Positions 1 through 8,923 are shown, counted from the stretch's first letter. The stretch is 64,000 nucleotides of DNA from Alphaproteobacteria bacterium (GCA_018650465.1 JABIFY010000075.1:62001-126000), one strand, 5' to 3'. The notes: generated from the sequence alone by a model not told the origin. Translations and numbers: made by a program.

Positions 1-1
1 T

Positions 2-1129
2 GACAAGGACCACTTTGGCAACACCTTCCATCGCCAGTGCAATATGTCAGCCCAGGGCATCCCGCAAATCTCCGCCGTCTTTGGTGGCTGCACGGCAGGC
101 GGGGCCTATATCCCGGCCTTGTCGGATGAAACCGTCATGGTACGCGGCAATGCCCGCATTCACCTGGGCGGACCCAGCATCGTCAAGGCCGCCATCAATG
201 AAGACATCGACGGCGAAAGCCTGGGCGGGGCCGAAATGCACACGCGCGTTTCCGGCGTGTCGGACTATCTGGCAGAGGACGAGCCGCACGCCCTGGCCAT
301 CCTGCGCGATATTATCGCCAACCTGAATTACAAACGCCGTAAGGTCGAAGACCTGAAAGGCTTTGAGTCGCCTAAATATGATCCAGCCGAGATCGCCGGG
401 GTGATCAGCAAGGATCGTAAAATTCCCTATGATGTTCGCGAGATCATCGCCCGACTGGTAGATGCCAGTGCCTTCCGTGAATTCAAGCCAGACTATGGTG
501 AAAGCATGGTTTGCGGCACGGCCCACATTCACGGCCATGCGGTTGGCATTCTCGGCAACAACGGGGCGCTGTTTTCTGAAAGCTCATTGAAGGCCGCACA
601 TTTTATTGAGCTTTGTAACCAGCGCCAAATTCCTTTGCTGTTCCTGCATAATATCACCGGTTTCATGGTCGGGCGGGATGCCGAACGCGGTGGCATTGCC
701 AAGAACAGCGCCAAGATGGTTTATGCCATGTCGACAGCACGGGTGCCGCGCTTCTCGGTGATTGTCGGCGGGTCTTACGGGGCCGGAAATTATGGCATGT
801 GCGGTCGCGGTTTCTGGCCGCACTTTCTGTTTGCCTGGCCCACAGCAGAATGCGCCACCATGAGCGCCGACATCGCCTCAAACGTCATGCTGACCCTGCG
901 CGAGGGCAGCCTGAAAGCAGGCCCCGCCACGCAAGAGGAACTGGACGGCATAGAAAAGGGTGTGCGCGATCAATATGGCGAACAAAGCGATCCTTATTAT
1001 GCCACCTCGCGATTATGGGACGACGGTATCATCGAGCCGGCTCAAACACGCGACGTTCTGGGCCTGTGTCTGGCGGTTACCATGACGACGCCGGAGCCCA
1101 CCGGTTTCTCACCTGTGTTCAGGATGTAA
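2..1129 (+). CDS. Acyl-CoA carboxylase, carboxyltransferase (beta) subunit, 5' truncated by window edge
   Basis: The frame is open from base 2, so the true start lies upstream; 375 residues of the C-terminal part are visible. The family transfers a carboxyl group from carboxybiotin to an acyl-CoA. The visible part carries the crotonase-fold motifs of methylcrotonyl/geranyl-CoA carboxylase beta subunits: a GGCTAGGAYIPAL oxyanion-type loop near the start, and later a GAGNYGMCGRGFWP segment typical of MCC-beta. It stops 4 bp before the biotin carboxylase gene and an acyl-CoA dehydrogenase follows, an arrangement like the liu (leucine) or atu (acyclic terpene) clusters. Which acyl-CoA is used (3-methylcrotonyl, geranyl or other) cannot be settled from this fragment. 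Family call secure, substrate uncertain. Confidence 0.9.
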   Translation, partial: DKDHFGNTFHRQCNMSAQGIPQISAVFGGCTAGGAYIPALSDETVMVRGNARIHLGGPSIVKAAINEDIDGESLGGAEMHTRVSGVSDYLAEDEPHALAILRDIIANLNYKRRKVEDLKGFESPKYDPAEIAGVISKDRKIPYDVREIIARLVDASAFREFKPDYGESMVCGTAHIHGHAVGILGNNGALFSESSLKAAHFIELCNQRQIPLLFLHNITGFMVGRDAERGGIAKNSAKMVYAMSTARVPRFSVIVGGSYGAGNYGMCGRGFWPHFLFAWPTAECATMSADIASNVMLTLREGSLKAGPATQEELDGIEKGVRDQYGEQSDPYYATSRLWDDGIIEPAQTRDVLGLCLAVTMTTPEPTGFSPVFRM

Positions 1130-1133
1130 GCTG

Positions 1134-3020
1134 ATGTTCAAATCAATACTTGTGGCCAATCGCGGCGAAATTGCCTGCCGCATCATGCGCACTTGCAAAC
1201 ATATGGGCATTCGCACAATTGCCGTTTATTCAGAGGCAGACCGAGATGCCTTGTTTGTACAAATGGCTGACGACGCGGTCCTGATCGGCCCGGCGGAAGC
1301 ACGCCTGAGTTATCTGAAAGCGGATGCCATCCTGAAGGCGGCCCGACAAACGGGCGCCGAGGCTGTGCATCCGGGTTACGGTTTCCTTTCTGAAAATGCT
1401 GATTTCGCGGACGCCTGCGCAAAAGCCAAAATCACATTCATCGGCCCCGACGCCAATGCGATTCGACGCATGGGTTCAAAAATCGAAGCCAAGAAAATTG
1501 CCCGTGATGCAGGGGTGCCGGTGGTGCCAGGCTATGACGGGGCAGAGCAGACGTTGGCTGTGCTGACAGCGGAAGCTGAAAAAATACCTCTGCCCCTGAT
1601 CATCAAGGCCAGTGCCGGTGGCGGTGGCCGCGGCATGCGCCGGGTCAATCTCATGAGCGACTTCGCCGAGGCCCTGAAATCTGCGCAAAAAGAAGCCCTG
1701 AGCGCCTTTGGCAGCGATGCCGTGTTGCTGGAAAAATACATCGAGCGCCCGCGGCATGTGGAAGTGCAGGTCTTGTGCGACAGCCATGGCGCGGCCCTGC
1801 ACTTGTATGAGCGTGACTGTTCAGTACAGCGCAATCATCAAAAGCTTATCGAAGAAGCCCCTGCCCCGGACCTTGATCCCGCCACCCGACAGCGCCTGAC
1901 CGACAGCGCCCTGAAGCTGGCCAAAATTATTAATTACACCTCAGCCGGGACCGTGGAATTTATTCTCGACCGCGACAGTAACGAGGTTTATTTTCTGGAG
2001 ATGAACACCCGCCTGCAAGTAGAGCATCCGGTCACCGAAATGATTACCGGCATTGATCTGGTGGAACAGCAAATCCGCGTCGCCGCCGGTGAAGCCCTTG
2101 TCTTTGATCAAGACGATATCCAGATCAACGGCTGGGCCATAGAGGCACGTGTCGCTGCCGAAGATCCGGCGCAGAATTATTTACCGCAGACCGGCATCAT
2201 CTCATATTGCCAGGAGCCGACCGGCGATAATATGCGCTGTGATAGTGGCGTGACTGCTGGCAGCACCATCAGCCCCTGGTATGATTCCATGATGGCCAAG
2301 GTTATCACCCGCGGGGACGACCGTGGCCAGGCCATCGACAATTTGTTGGGTGCGATGGATGGTTATCACCTGGCCGGCGTCGGGCATAACATGCCTTTTC
2401 TGTATGACATTGTTGACCAGCAGGCGTTCCGTGAAGCCAATATCGATACGACCTTTCTGGATCGTGTATTTCCCGATGGCTGGCAAGTGCCAGACAACAA
2501 GGCCGGAGAGATTGCAGCATCAGCCTGGCGTGGAAACCAGGCAACTTCAGCCTCACCGTGGCAAGCCCTGGGACCCTGGCGACTGACAGGTACGCCTGCC
2601 AGTTACGTTTATGTGCGCGAAAATGACGAGGAACCCGTTGAAGTTCAGATCACAAGTCCTGCCGATACGTCCTCAGCGGCAATGCTTCCTGATGGTCGGG
2701 TTCTGGTGTCATCGGGCAGTGCGCGAAATCATGTCTTCGAAGTTCTGTTGTCAGAGCAGGCCTTGCTGGACCGACAAAGTACCACGGCACATTCGGACGA
2801 ACCCGGCATTCGTGCTCCCATGCCTGGCCTGATCAGTGAAATCCGCTCAGGTCTCGGCGATACGGTCAATGCCGGTGATACCATCGTCGTGCTGGAAGCT
2901 ATGAAGCTGATGCAAAATCTGGCGGCCCCCATTAGCGGTACAATATCGGCCATTCATTGCAAGGCGGGCGAGACCGTCAACGGCAATGACCTTTTAATTG
3001 AAATTTCAAACGAAGAGTAG
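1134..3020 (+). CDS. Acyl-CoA carboxylase alpha subunit (biotin carboxylase + biotin carrier)
   Basis: This 628-residue protein carboxylates biotin with ATP and bicarbonate and presents it to the beta subunit encoded just upstream. The N-terminal biotin carboxylase domain starts KSILVANRGEIACRI; the ATP-grasp glycine loop GGGGRGM is at residues 162-168, followed by RNHQKLIEEAPAP and EMNTRLQVEHPVTE. The C-terminal biotinyl domain (about residues 555-628) contains EAMKLM, with the biotinylated lysine at about residue 591. The length is close to that of MccA/LiuD-type subunits (about 650). The 4-bp gap to the beta gene indicates translational coupling. It belongs with the following acyl-CoA dehydrogenase in one operon; methylcrotonyl-CoA or geranyl-CoA carboxylase are the two likeliest identities. 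Confidence 0.93.
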   Translation: MFKSILVANRGEIACRIMRTCKHMGIRTIAVYSEADRDALFVQMADDAVLIGPAEARLSYLKADAILKAARQTGAEAVHPGYGFLSENADFADACAKAKITFIGPDANAIRRMGSKIEAKKIARDAGVPVVPGYDGAEQTLAVLTAEAEKIPLPLIIKASAGGGGRGMRRVNLMSDFAEALKSAQKEALSAFGSDAVLLEKYIERPRHVEVQVLCDSHGAALHLYERDCSVQRNHQKLIEEAPAPDLDPATRQRLTDSALKLAKIINYTSAGTVEFILDRDSNEVYFLEMNTRLQVEHPVTEMITGIDLVEQQIRVAAGEALVFDQDDIQINGWAIEARVAAEDPAQNYLPQTGIISYCQEPTGDNMRCDSGVTAGSTISPWYDSMMAKVITRGDDRGQAIDNLLGAMDGYHLAGVGHNMPFLYDIVDQQAFREANIDTTFLDRVFPDGWQVPDNKAGEIAASAWRGNQATSASPWQALGPWRLTGTPASYVYVRENDEEPVEVQITSPADTSSAAMLPDGRVLVSSGSARNHVFEVLLSEQALLDRQSTTAHSDEPGIRAPMPGLISEIRSGLGDTVNAGDTIVVLEAMKLMQNLAAPISGTISAIHCKAGETVNGNDLLIEISNEE

Positions 3021-3024
3021 CCCC

Positions 3025-4170
3025 ATGCAAAACAGTATCTATAACTCAGAAGAATTGGTCCTGTTCCGGGATCAGCTGCGCAAATATATCGAAAGCGAAA
3101 TCGTACCGCACGGCGATGAATGGGAAAAAATCGGCAAAGTCCCGCGTGAAGTTTTCACCAAGATGGGTGAGTTGGGGTTTCTCGGCCTGCGGTATGGCGA
3201 ACAATATGGCGGCTCGGAACTGGATACAGTAGCAACCGCTGTTCTCGCGGAAGAGTTGGGCCGCTCTACCTTCAGCGGCTTTGCGATCTCTGTTCTGGTG
3301 CATACAGACATGGCCTCACCACATCTGAACAACGCCGGCAACGACGACCAGCGGGCAAAATATATGCCGGGCATCATCACCGGCGAGACCGTTACCGCCG
3401 TCGCCGTCACCGAACCGGACGCCGGTTCAGACGTGGCCGGGATCAAGACCCGTGCCATCAAAGATGGTGATGACTGGGTGTTGAATGGCAGTAAAATGTT
3501 CATCACCAATGGCGTGCACGGCGATGTCTATTTTGTTGCCGCCAAGACCGACCCCGACGTTAAAGGGTCGCGCGGCATCACCATCTTCATCGTCGAAAAA
3601 GACACACCGGGTTTCACCGTTGGTCGCGCCCTGGACAAAATGGGCTGGCGTTGTTCCGACACGGCTGAGCTGATCTTTGACAACTGCCGGGTGCCTGCGG
3701 AAAATATCCTGGGTGAAGTCAATCGCGGCTTTTATGCCATCATGCAAAACTTCCAGAACGAACGCACCGTCATCGGGGCCATGGCCATTGGCGAATCGCA
3801 AAAAGCCCTCGACCTGACGCTTGAATACGTCAAGGACCGCAAGGCCTTTGGCGCGACCCTGTGGGATAAACAGGCCATCCGCCAACGCCTCGCCATGCGC
3901 CAGGCCGAGGTCGAAGCGGGTCGCCAGTTGGTTTACCATGCCGCCTGGATGGATGCGCAAGGCCTGGACTGCGTTGTCGAGGTTTCCGCCGTCAAAGCCT
4001 ATTGTGGTGAATTGGTCAACAAAGTCATGTATGACTGCCTGCAATTCCATGGTGGCTCAGGCTATTTACGTGAGACCCCTATCGAGCGCATGACCCGCGA
4101 CGCCCGCGTCCAGTCCATCGGCGGTGGCGCCACCGAAGTCATGCTGGAAGAAATCGCCAAGCGAATTTAA
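3025..4170 (+). CDS. Acyl-CoA dehydrogenase
   Basis: A 381-residue FAD enzyme expected to oxidise an acyl-CoA to the 2,3-enoyl-CoA and pass electrons to ETF. The ATG at 3025 is chosen over a TTG at 2998 because it follows GAAGAG and sits just after the upstream stop codon; the TTG would overlap that gene. Family signatures are visible: AVTEPDAGSDVAGI (flavin/substrate loop), KMFITNGVHGDVYFV, the segment DRKAFGATLWDKQAIRQRLA, and the C-terminal QFHGGSGYLRETPIERMTRD. In liu and atu clusters an isovaleryl- or citronellyl-CoA dehydrogenase precedes the carboxylase step, which suits this neighbour. The exact substrate is inference. Confidence 0.93.
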   Translation: MQNSIYNSEELVLFRDQLRKYIESEIVPHGDEWEKIGKVPREVFTKMGELGFLGLRYGEQYGGSELDTVATAVLAEELGRSTFSGFAISVLVHTDMASPHLNNAGNDDQRAKYMPGIITGETVTAVAVTEPDAGSDVAGIKTRAIKDGDDWVLNGSKMFITNGVHGDVYFVAAKTDPDVKGSRGITIFIVEKDTPGFTVGRALDKMGWRCSDTAELIFDNCRVPAENILGEVNRGFYAIMQNFQNERTVIGAMAIGESQKALDLTLEYVKDRKAFGATLWDKQAIRQRLAMRQAEVEAGRQLVYHAAWMDAQGLDCVVEVSAVKAYCGELVNKVMYDCLQFHGGSGYLRETPIERMTRDARVQSIGGGATEVMLEEIAKRI

Positions 4171-4192
4171 GAAGGGGCATCAACCAAAACAT

Positions 4193-4282
4193 CGTCGTGC
4201 CCGTGCTCGACACGGGTATCCACGTCTTAAAGCACTGGCCCAAAAGACGAGGGTACGCGGGTCAAGCCCGCGCATGACAACG
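4193..4282. repeat. Dispersed palindromic repeat, copy R1
   Basis: A roughly 90-bp intergenic element with two hairpin arms: 4193-4228 contains CCCGTGCTCGACACGGG, and 4245-4282 contains GCGGGTCAAGCCCGC. The outer ends (CGTCGTGCC and CATGACAACG) are imperfectly complementary, so the whole can fold into one long palindrome. It resembles the copies at 11641-11737, 21265-21295 and 60961-61040. It lies directly after the acyl-CoA dehydrogenase and may also act as a transcription end. Confidence 0.75.
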
Positions 4283-4351
4283 TGAAAAAACAGTTCCCGT
4301 TTTGCGCCAAACCTCCTCGCCACGCTGCCCGGAACAGCTTATAACGATCCC

Positions 4352-5620
4352 ATGTTGCCAACTCTCTGCCGGGACTGCCTGACCCCCATCAACACGGGCG
4401 CCGACGTCTGCGCCACTTGTGGTTCAACGCGCTTTGTCCGCCATGCAGAACTGGACGAGCCGTCTTCAAACAACAGCAAACAAACTGCTCAGTCAGTCCT
4501 GTCAGCTATTTCTTCTGCCGACGAACTGCTCGCCGATATCATCAATACACCAGGCGTGGGCGTGCTGGTACACCGGGACAACAAGATCCTGTTTGCCAAC
4601 AAGACATTTACAGATATGAACCGAATGTCAGAGGAAGAAATAGAGGATGGTACCCTGTCGGCCCGGATTATCGAAACGCGCCGACTGGAAGCAGACGTTT
4701 ACTCGGCAACAACAGTTCAGGTAGCGAATGATCTAAGTGTGGAGGGTGAATTTGAAGCCATTGTGGAGAGAACTGACGGTTCCAGATACTGGGTCAAAAT
4801 AAATACCAAAAACATAACATGGCAAGGCAAACCGGCACGATTGAATATTTCCTCCAGCATTGATATGCGTATCAGAATTGAGGAAGAATTGATCGCAACG
4901 CAAGCGCAACTCAAACAAGCCAATCAGGCAAAGTCTGAATTTCTGGCCCAAATGAGCCATGAATTACGCACACCACTGAATGCCATTATTGGTTTTTCCG
5001 AACTAATGTCATCGGGTATTGGCGGTGAAGTGGCGGAAAATCATATTGAATATTTGCGTGATATCAACCAGTCGGGCTTGCATTTGTTGTCCCTGATTAT
5101 CGATGTGCTTGATTTGTCCAAAATTGAAGCGGGCAAGCTCGAGCTGTATGAGGAAAATTTCAATCTCGGCGATGAAATACGCCGGGGCCTGGTCTTCGTG
5201 CGGGAGCAGGCTCGCAATTCAAAAATCCGAATTTTCGAAGATTTCCAGGACGACTGTCCTGACATTCATGGCGACCGTCGTCTGGTTTTGCAAATAGTCG
5301 TAAACCTCCTGACGAACGCTATCAAATATAACGTTGAGGACGGCGAAATGCGCATTGATGGAGGTATCTCTGAAACTGGTTGTCCCTGGTTTTCAGTTGC
5401 CGACACCGGCGTTGGAATTGCTGAGGATGAAATCGAAAATGTGCTCAACCCTTATAGCCGCACCGGCGATCAGGATTCTACCGAGGGAACGGGCCTTGGC
5501 TTGCTACTGGTCAGCAAAATGGCTGAATTACATGACGCTGACGTTGCACTGACAAGTACCCTGGGTGTGGGGACTTCAGTCTGCGTCACTTTCCCGGCAG
5601 ATCGACTGGCGGCAAGCTAA
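4352..5620 (+). CDS. PAS-domain sensor histidine kinase with N-terminal zinc-ribbon leader shared with DinB
   Basis: A 422-residue soluble histidine kinase with no membrane segment. Residues 1-36 form a CxxC...CxxC ribbon (C6, C9, C20, C23) nearly identical to the start of the downstream DinB. A PAS domain follows (about 55-170), then a short coiled coil (175-195), the H-box MSHELRTPLN with phospho-acceptor H203, an N-box around N322, DTGVGI with D351 and the GTGLGL ATP-lid motif at 379-384. No receiver domain is fused and no response regulator gene is nearby. The kinase body looks more AT-rich than its neighbours, while bases 4361-4459 match dinB 5715-5813 at 87 of 99 positions. Captured or duplicated 5' end of dinB is the likely origin. 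Signal and partner are unknown. No strong ribosome binding site precedes the ATG. Confidence 0.9.
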   Translation: MLPTLCRDCLTPINTGADVCATCGSTRFVRHAELDEPSSNNSKQTAQSVLSAISSADELLADIINTPGVGVLVHRDNKILFANKTFTDMNRMSEEEIEDGTLSARIIETRRLEADVYSATTVQVANDLSVEGEFEAIVERTDGSRYWVKINTKNITWQGKPARLNISSSIDMRIRIEEELIATQAQLKQANQAKSEFLAQMSHELRTPLNAIIGFSELMSSGIGGEVAENHIEYLRDINQSGLHLLSLIIDVLDLSKIEAGKLELYEENFNLGDEIRRGLVFVREQARNSKIRIFEDFQDDCPDIHGDRRLVLQIVVNLLTNAIKYNVEDGEMRIDGGISETGCPWFSVADTGVGIAEDEIENVLNPYSRTGDQDSTEGTGLGLLLVSKMAELHDADVALTSTLGVGTSVCVTFPADRLAAS

Positions 5621-5630
5621 GCGCTATAAT
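5602..5630 (+). promoter_or_regulatory. Candidate sigma-70 promoter of dinB
   Basis: A perfect -10 hexamer TATAAT is at 5625-5630, with TCGACT (4 of 6 matches to TTGACA) 17 bp upstream at 5602-5607. The -35 lies inside the end of the histidine kinase gene. The LexA box begins 2 bp after the -10, so LexA would cover the transcription start. Assigned by eye. Confidence 0.6.
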
Positions 5631-5632
5631 TT

Positions 5633-5647
5633 GTTCATGAAACGTTC
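5633..5647 (+). promoter_or_regulatory. LexA box (GTTC-N7-GTTC) upstream of dinB
   Basis: The sequence GTTCATGAAACGTTC is an exact match to the direct-repeat LexA operator known from alphaproteobacteria. It lies 46 bp before the dinB start and just after the TATAAT hexamer, the position expected for SOS repression. Confidence 0.85.
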
Positions 5648-5693
5648 GCGTATTTACTCGTAATGTCAGGCCCGACGCTATAAACTTGCTTTC

Positions 5694-6878
5694 ATGTCTA
5701 CAACCCTCACCCCCACCCTCTGCCGGGACTGTCTGACCCATATCAACACCGACGCACAAATCTGCGCCACTTGTGGTTCAACGCGCCTTGTCCACCATGC
5801 AGAACTGGACGAGCTGGATATCGCCCATGTGGATTGCGATGCCTTTTATGCCTCGGTAGAAAAGCGCGATGATCCGTCTTTGCGCGACAAACCCCTGATC
5901 GTCGGCCATCCCGGCGGACGTGGTGTAGTGACAACCGCCTGTTACATCGCCCGTAAATTTGGCCCGCGCTCTGCCATGCCCATGTTCAAGGCCATGGAGA
6001 TGTGCCCCGACGCCGTCGTCGTTAAACCGAACATGGCGAAATACAAAGAAGTCAGCCAGCAAATACGTGCCATCTTCCTGGAAGCCACGCCGGTCATCGA
6101 GCCGGTCTCCATGGATGAAGCTTATCTGGATTTATCGGCAGACACCCGCGGCGATGGCCTGACCCCCGCCTGGCATCTGGCCCGCATTTCCCGACGCATC
6201 GAAACCGACGTCGGTATCTCCGTTTCCATCGGGCTTTCCTATAACCGTTTTTTGGCCAAGCTGGCCTCGGATATGGAAAAACCACGTGGCTATTCGATCA
6301 TCCCACGGGTCGGCGTGCGTGAATTCCTGGCCCCCTTGCCTGTGCGCAAGATCAATGGTGTGGGCGAGGCCACGGCCAAAAAGATGGATGCCGACGGCAT
6401 TGTCACCATTGGCGATCTACAAGCCCTGCCCGAAGCGCAACTGGTGACGCGTTACGGCAAGTTCGGCAATCGCCTGGTGCAATATGCCAAAGGCGAAGGC
6501 AGCCGCCGTATCACATCGTCGCGGGCCAGCAAAAGCATCTCGGCAGAAAACACCTTTCGCCGTGATACGTCTTCTTTCGATGTCCTGTGCGAGGCCATCG
6601 AGCCCATGTGCGAAACCGTGGCCAACCGCATGGTGCGCAGCAAACTGGCCGGCGGCACCGTTGTCGTCAAATTGAAAACCGGCGATTTTCAAACCCTGAC
6701 CCGTAACCGCAAGCTGGCCAACCCCACCCAACGCGCCGATATCCTGTACCAATCCGCCCGCCAGATGATCGAAAAAGAAGCCAACGGCCGCGCCTTCCGC
6801 CTCATCGGTGTTGGCGTTGCAGACCTCTGCTCAGCAACAGAAGCCGACCCACCCGATTTATTTGGCGGGTTAGCGTAA
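5694..6878 (+). CDS. dinB: DNA polymerase IV (Y-family translesion polymerase)
   Basis: A 394-residue error-prone polymerase that copies past damaged bases. An N-terminal ribbon (C10, C13, C24, C27), common in alphaproteobacterial DinB, precedes the catalytic core. The first metal-binding motif is IAHVDCDAFYASVE with D47; the second is SMDEAYLD with D141/E142. A thumb helix-hairpin-helix (KINGVGEATAKKM) and a little-finger domain follow. The C-terminal DPPDLFGG is a plausible beta-clamp-binding peptide. The ATG at 5694 is the one that includes the ribbon. A LexA box and a TATAAT promoter lie immediately upstream, so SOS induction is expected. The first 120 bp are duplicated at the start of the upstream histidine kinase. 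Confidence 0.96.
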   Translation: MSTTLTPTLCRDCLTHINTDAQICATCGSTRLVHHAELDELDIAHVDCDAFYASVEKRDDPSLRDKPLIVGHPGGRGVVTTACYIARKFGPRSAMPMFKAMEMCPDAVVVKPNMAKYKEVSQQIRAIFLEATPVIEPVSMDEAYLDLSADTRGDGLTPAWHLARISRRIETDVGISVSIGLSYNRFLAKLASDMEKPRGYSIIPRVGVREFLAPLPVRKINGVGEATAKKMDADGIVTIGDLQALPEAQLVTRYGKFGNRLVQYAKGEGSRRITSSRASKSISAENTFRRDTSSFDVLCEAIEPMCETVANRMVRSKLAGGTVVVKLKTGDFQTLTRNRKLANPTQRADILYQSARQMIEKEANGRAFRLIGVGVADLCSATEADPPDLFGGLA

Positions 6879-6905
6879 GCCCCCTCTTTCAGGTACGCTC
6901 CTGGA

Positions 6906-7805
6906 ATGATTTACGTATTTGGCTCTCTCAATGTCGACTTTTTTATGAATGTCGACAAATTGCCCGCCCCTGGCGAGACCGTTATTGGTGGGGATTATTT
7001 TACAGCACCTGGAGGCAAAGGGGCGAACCAGGCGGCGGCAGCTGCCAGGTCGGCCAAGTCTGGTGGTGTGGTCGCTATGTTTGGTCTGGTCGGTGATGAC
7101 GAATGGGCAGCAACGCCTCTGAACGCCTTGCAAGAATTTGGCGTTGATGTGTCAGGCGTAGGCAGGACAACCGAAGCCGGGACCGGATATGCCTCCATCA
7201 TGATTGATGCGCAGGGTGAAAATACAATTGCCGTGGCCAGTGGAGCAAATTTGAAGGCGTCAGCCAATGGTCTAAAGAATGGGGGCATCACGGAAGATGA
7301 TTTCCTGATCCTGCAGATGGAAGTCGACAGCCACGCTAACTGGCAAGCCCTGGAAATTGCCAAGTCGGCGGGTGCGACAACGATTTTAAATGTGGCTCCG
7401 GCAGCGCCGGTACCGGATACGGCCCTGGCCTTGGTGGATTACCTCGTGGTCAATGAAATTGAGGCCCGGACCGTAGCGCAGTCACTGGCAACCGATGATA
7501 TCGAGGCCATGGCCAAAGCACTAAGCCGGAAGCATAAACTAACAACAATCGTCACGCTCGGGTCCGATGGTGCCTTGGCTACGTCAGGTGATGAAATCAT
7601 TCGCGTGCCTGCCATGGCGGTCACCGCCGTCGATACCACGGGTGCAGGTGACGCCTTTATCGGCACCCTGGCGGCAGGTTTAACGGAAGGGCTGGACCTG
7701 GAAGCCGCCATGAAACGTGGCTGTATCGGGGCGGCCCTGGCCTGTACCAAACCCGGCGCTATGCCGAGCTACGCCAGTCGGCAGGAAATTCTGACCCTAA
7801 CCTGA
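6906..7805 (+). CDS. PfkB-family sugar kinase, ribokinase-like
   Basis: A 299-residue kinase expected to phosphorylate ribose or a related sugar with ATP. The N-terminal signature FGSLNVDFFMNVDKLPAPGE and the substrate loop APGGKGANQAAAAAR are ribokinase-like. The C-terminal PfkB signature VDTTGAGDAFIGTLAAGL holds the anion-hole glycines and the catalytic aspartate (GAGD). The start follows dinB by 27 bp, possibly in the same transcript. No ribose transporter or RbsD gene is present, so the sugar substrate is not fixed. The 3' end overlaps the convergent AbrB-family gene by 9 bp. Confidence 0.88.
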   Translation: MIYVFGSLNVDFFMNVDKLPAPGETVIGGDYFTAPGGKGANQAAAAARSAKSGGVVAMFGLVGDDEWAATPLNALQEFGVDVSGVGRTTEAGTGYASIMIDAQGENTIAVASGANLKASANGLKNGGITEDDFLILQMEVDSHANWQALEIAKSAGATTILNVAPAAPVPDTALALVDYLVVNEIEARTVAQSLATDDIEAMAKALSRKHKLTTIVTLGSDGALATSGDEIIRVPAMAVTAVDTTGAGDAFIGTLAAGLTEGLDLEAAMKRGCIGAALACTKPGAMPSYASRQEILTLT

Positions 7806-8843
7806 TCTTGCCGTCAGCCATTTGGCCACGATGGGCGCCAGCAAAATGATTTCGAATATTCGCACCAGATGATGCAGAGCGACAAAGCCCGGATCAACAT
7901 CCATAGCAATGGCGATCAGGCTCATTTCTGCCACACCGCCCGGCGCAAAGGCCAGCATGGTGGCAAGAAAATCGAGGCCTGTGAAATACGAGACTGCATA
8001 GGCGCACATGGCTGAAACGAAAATGATCAAAGCGACTGAACCCAGGGCATAGATCGCAATACGTCCGATCTCTGTAGGGCTAACGCGGGAAAAACGGCTG
8101 CCAATAGAGGAGCCCAACACCACCAGAGCCACATTCAACAGCCAACGTGGCGGCAAACCCTGAACAACGCCCGTCATATAAAGGGCCGCCACGGCAAACA
8201 TGGCCCCGGTCATATAGGGCGAGGGTAAACCGATACGTTTGGCGATCTGCGGACCGAGCAAGGCGGCACCGAACAACATCAGGGCTTCCTGAATATTCAG
8301 GGTCTCGGCCCCTTCCGGGCCTGTTCGCGTAGGCACAACACCGGTCACCCCGGCAATGATCAAGGGGATGGCAAAAACCAGCATCATGATGCGCAGGCTG
8401 TGTACCAGGGCAATTTTTTGTTCGTCCCCGCCTGCTTCAGTCCCCAGTATGGTCAAGGTCGTTAACCCACCGGGGGCCGAACAAAATACTGATGTCACCT
8501 GATCAAAGCCTGCCACACGGCGATAATAGACCATCACAACCAGGGTCACGACCGGCACATATAACAGAACAGCGATCAGGCTTATGGGCCAGACAGCAGC
8601 ATTATCCAAGAGGTCCGGCTGAAAGGCTGTGCCGAGATAAATTCCGATGATCGACAGCATGACTGTGCGGATATTCATGGGTACGGCAACTTTGGCTCGC
8701 ATCAAAGCGGCGATCAGGTTGGCCGTCATAGGCCCCAACATCCAGGCCAGAGGGAAATTGATGGCATTAAATATAACACCGCCCGCCAGGCCGATCAGCA
8801 AAGACAAAATTATTTGTGGCAACAGCGCCTTGAAATCGGACAC
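7797..8843 (-). CDS. AbrB-family integral membrane protein
   Basis: A 348-residue protein with about ten hydrophobic segments, arranged as two similar halves (LPLAWMLGPMTANLIAA early, and LPSPYMTGAMFAVAA in the second half). This is the architecture of the AbrB/GntP-like family often mislabelled as ammonia monooxygenase. In E. coli the founding member was named as a regulator, but the fold suggests a transporter. No substrate can be read from the sequence or the neighbours. It is divergent from the unknown gene at 8924 and convergent with the kinase gene. Confidence 0.85.
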   Translation of the reverse strand: MSDFKALLPQIILSLLIGLAGGVIFNAINFPLAWMLGPMTANLIAALMRAKVAVPMNIRTVMLSIIGIYLGTAFQPDLLDNAAVWPISLIAVLLYVPVVTLVVMVYYRRVAGFDQVTSVFCSAPGGLTTLTILGTEAGGDEQKIALVHSLRIMMLVFAIPLIIAGVTGVVPTRTGPEGAETLNIQEALMLFGAALLGPQIAKRIGLPSPYMTGAMFAVAALYMTGVVQGLPPRWLLNVALVVLGSSIGSRFSRVSPTEIGRIAIYALGSVALIIFVSAMCAYAVSYFTGLDFLATMLAFAPGGVAEMSLIAIAMDVDPGFVALHHLVRIFEIILLAPIVAKWLTARSG

Positions 8844-8923
8844 GTTTTTCCCTGTATTAGGACCTGACAGTCGGCAACGTCTGGCGACAGCAGTTTACGC
8901 GCTACGTGGTTGAGGGAAAAGGC

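Noticed and set aside
4303-4351. Possible LexA half-site (GTTC) upstream of the histidine kinase
   Set aside because: The second half is GCGC rather than GTTC at N7 spacing, and a nearby reverse match has N6 spacing; no valid box.
7797-8843. Naming the AbrB-family gene as ammonia monooxygenase
   Set aside because: This is a known database mislabel; nothing in the sequence resembles AmoA/B/C.
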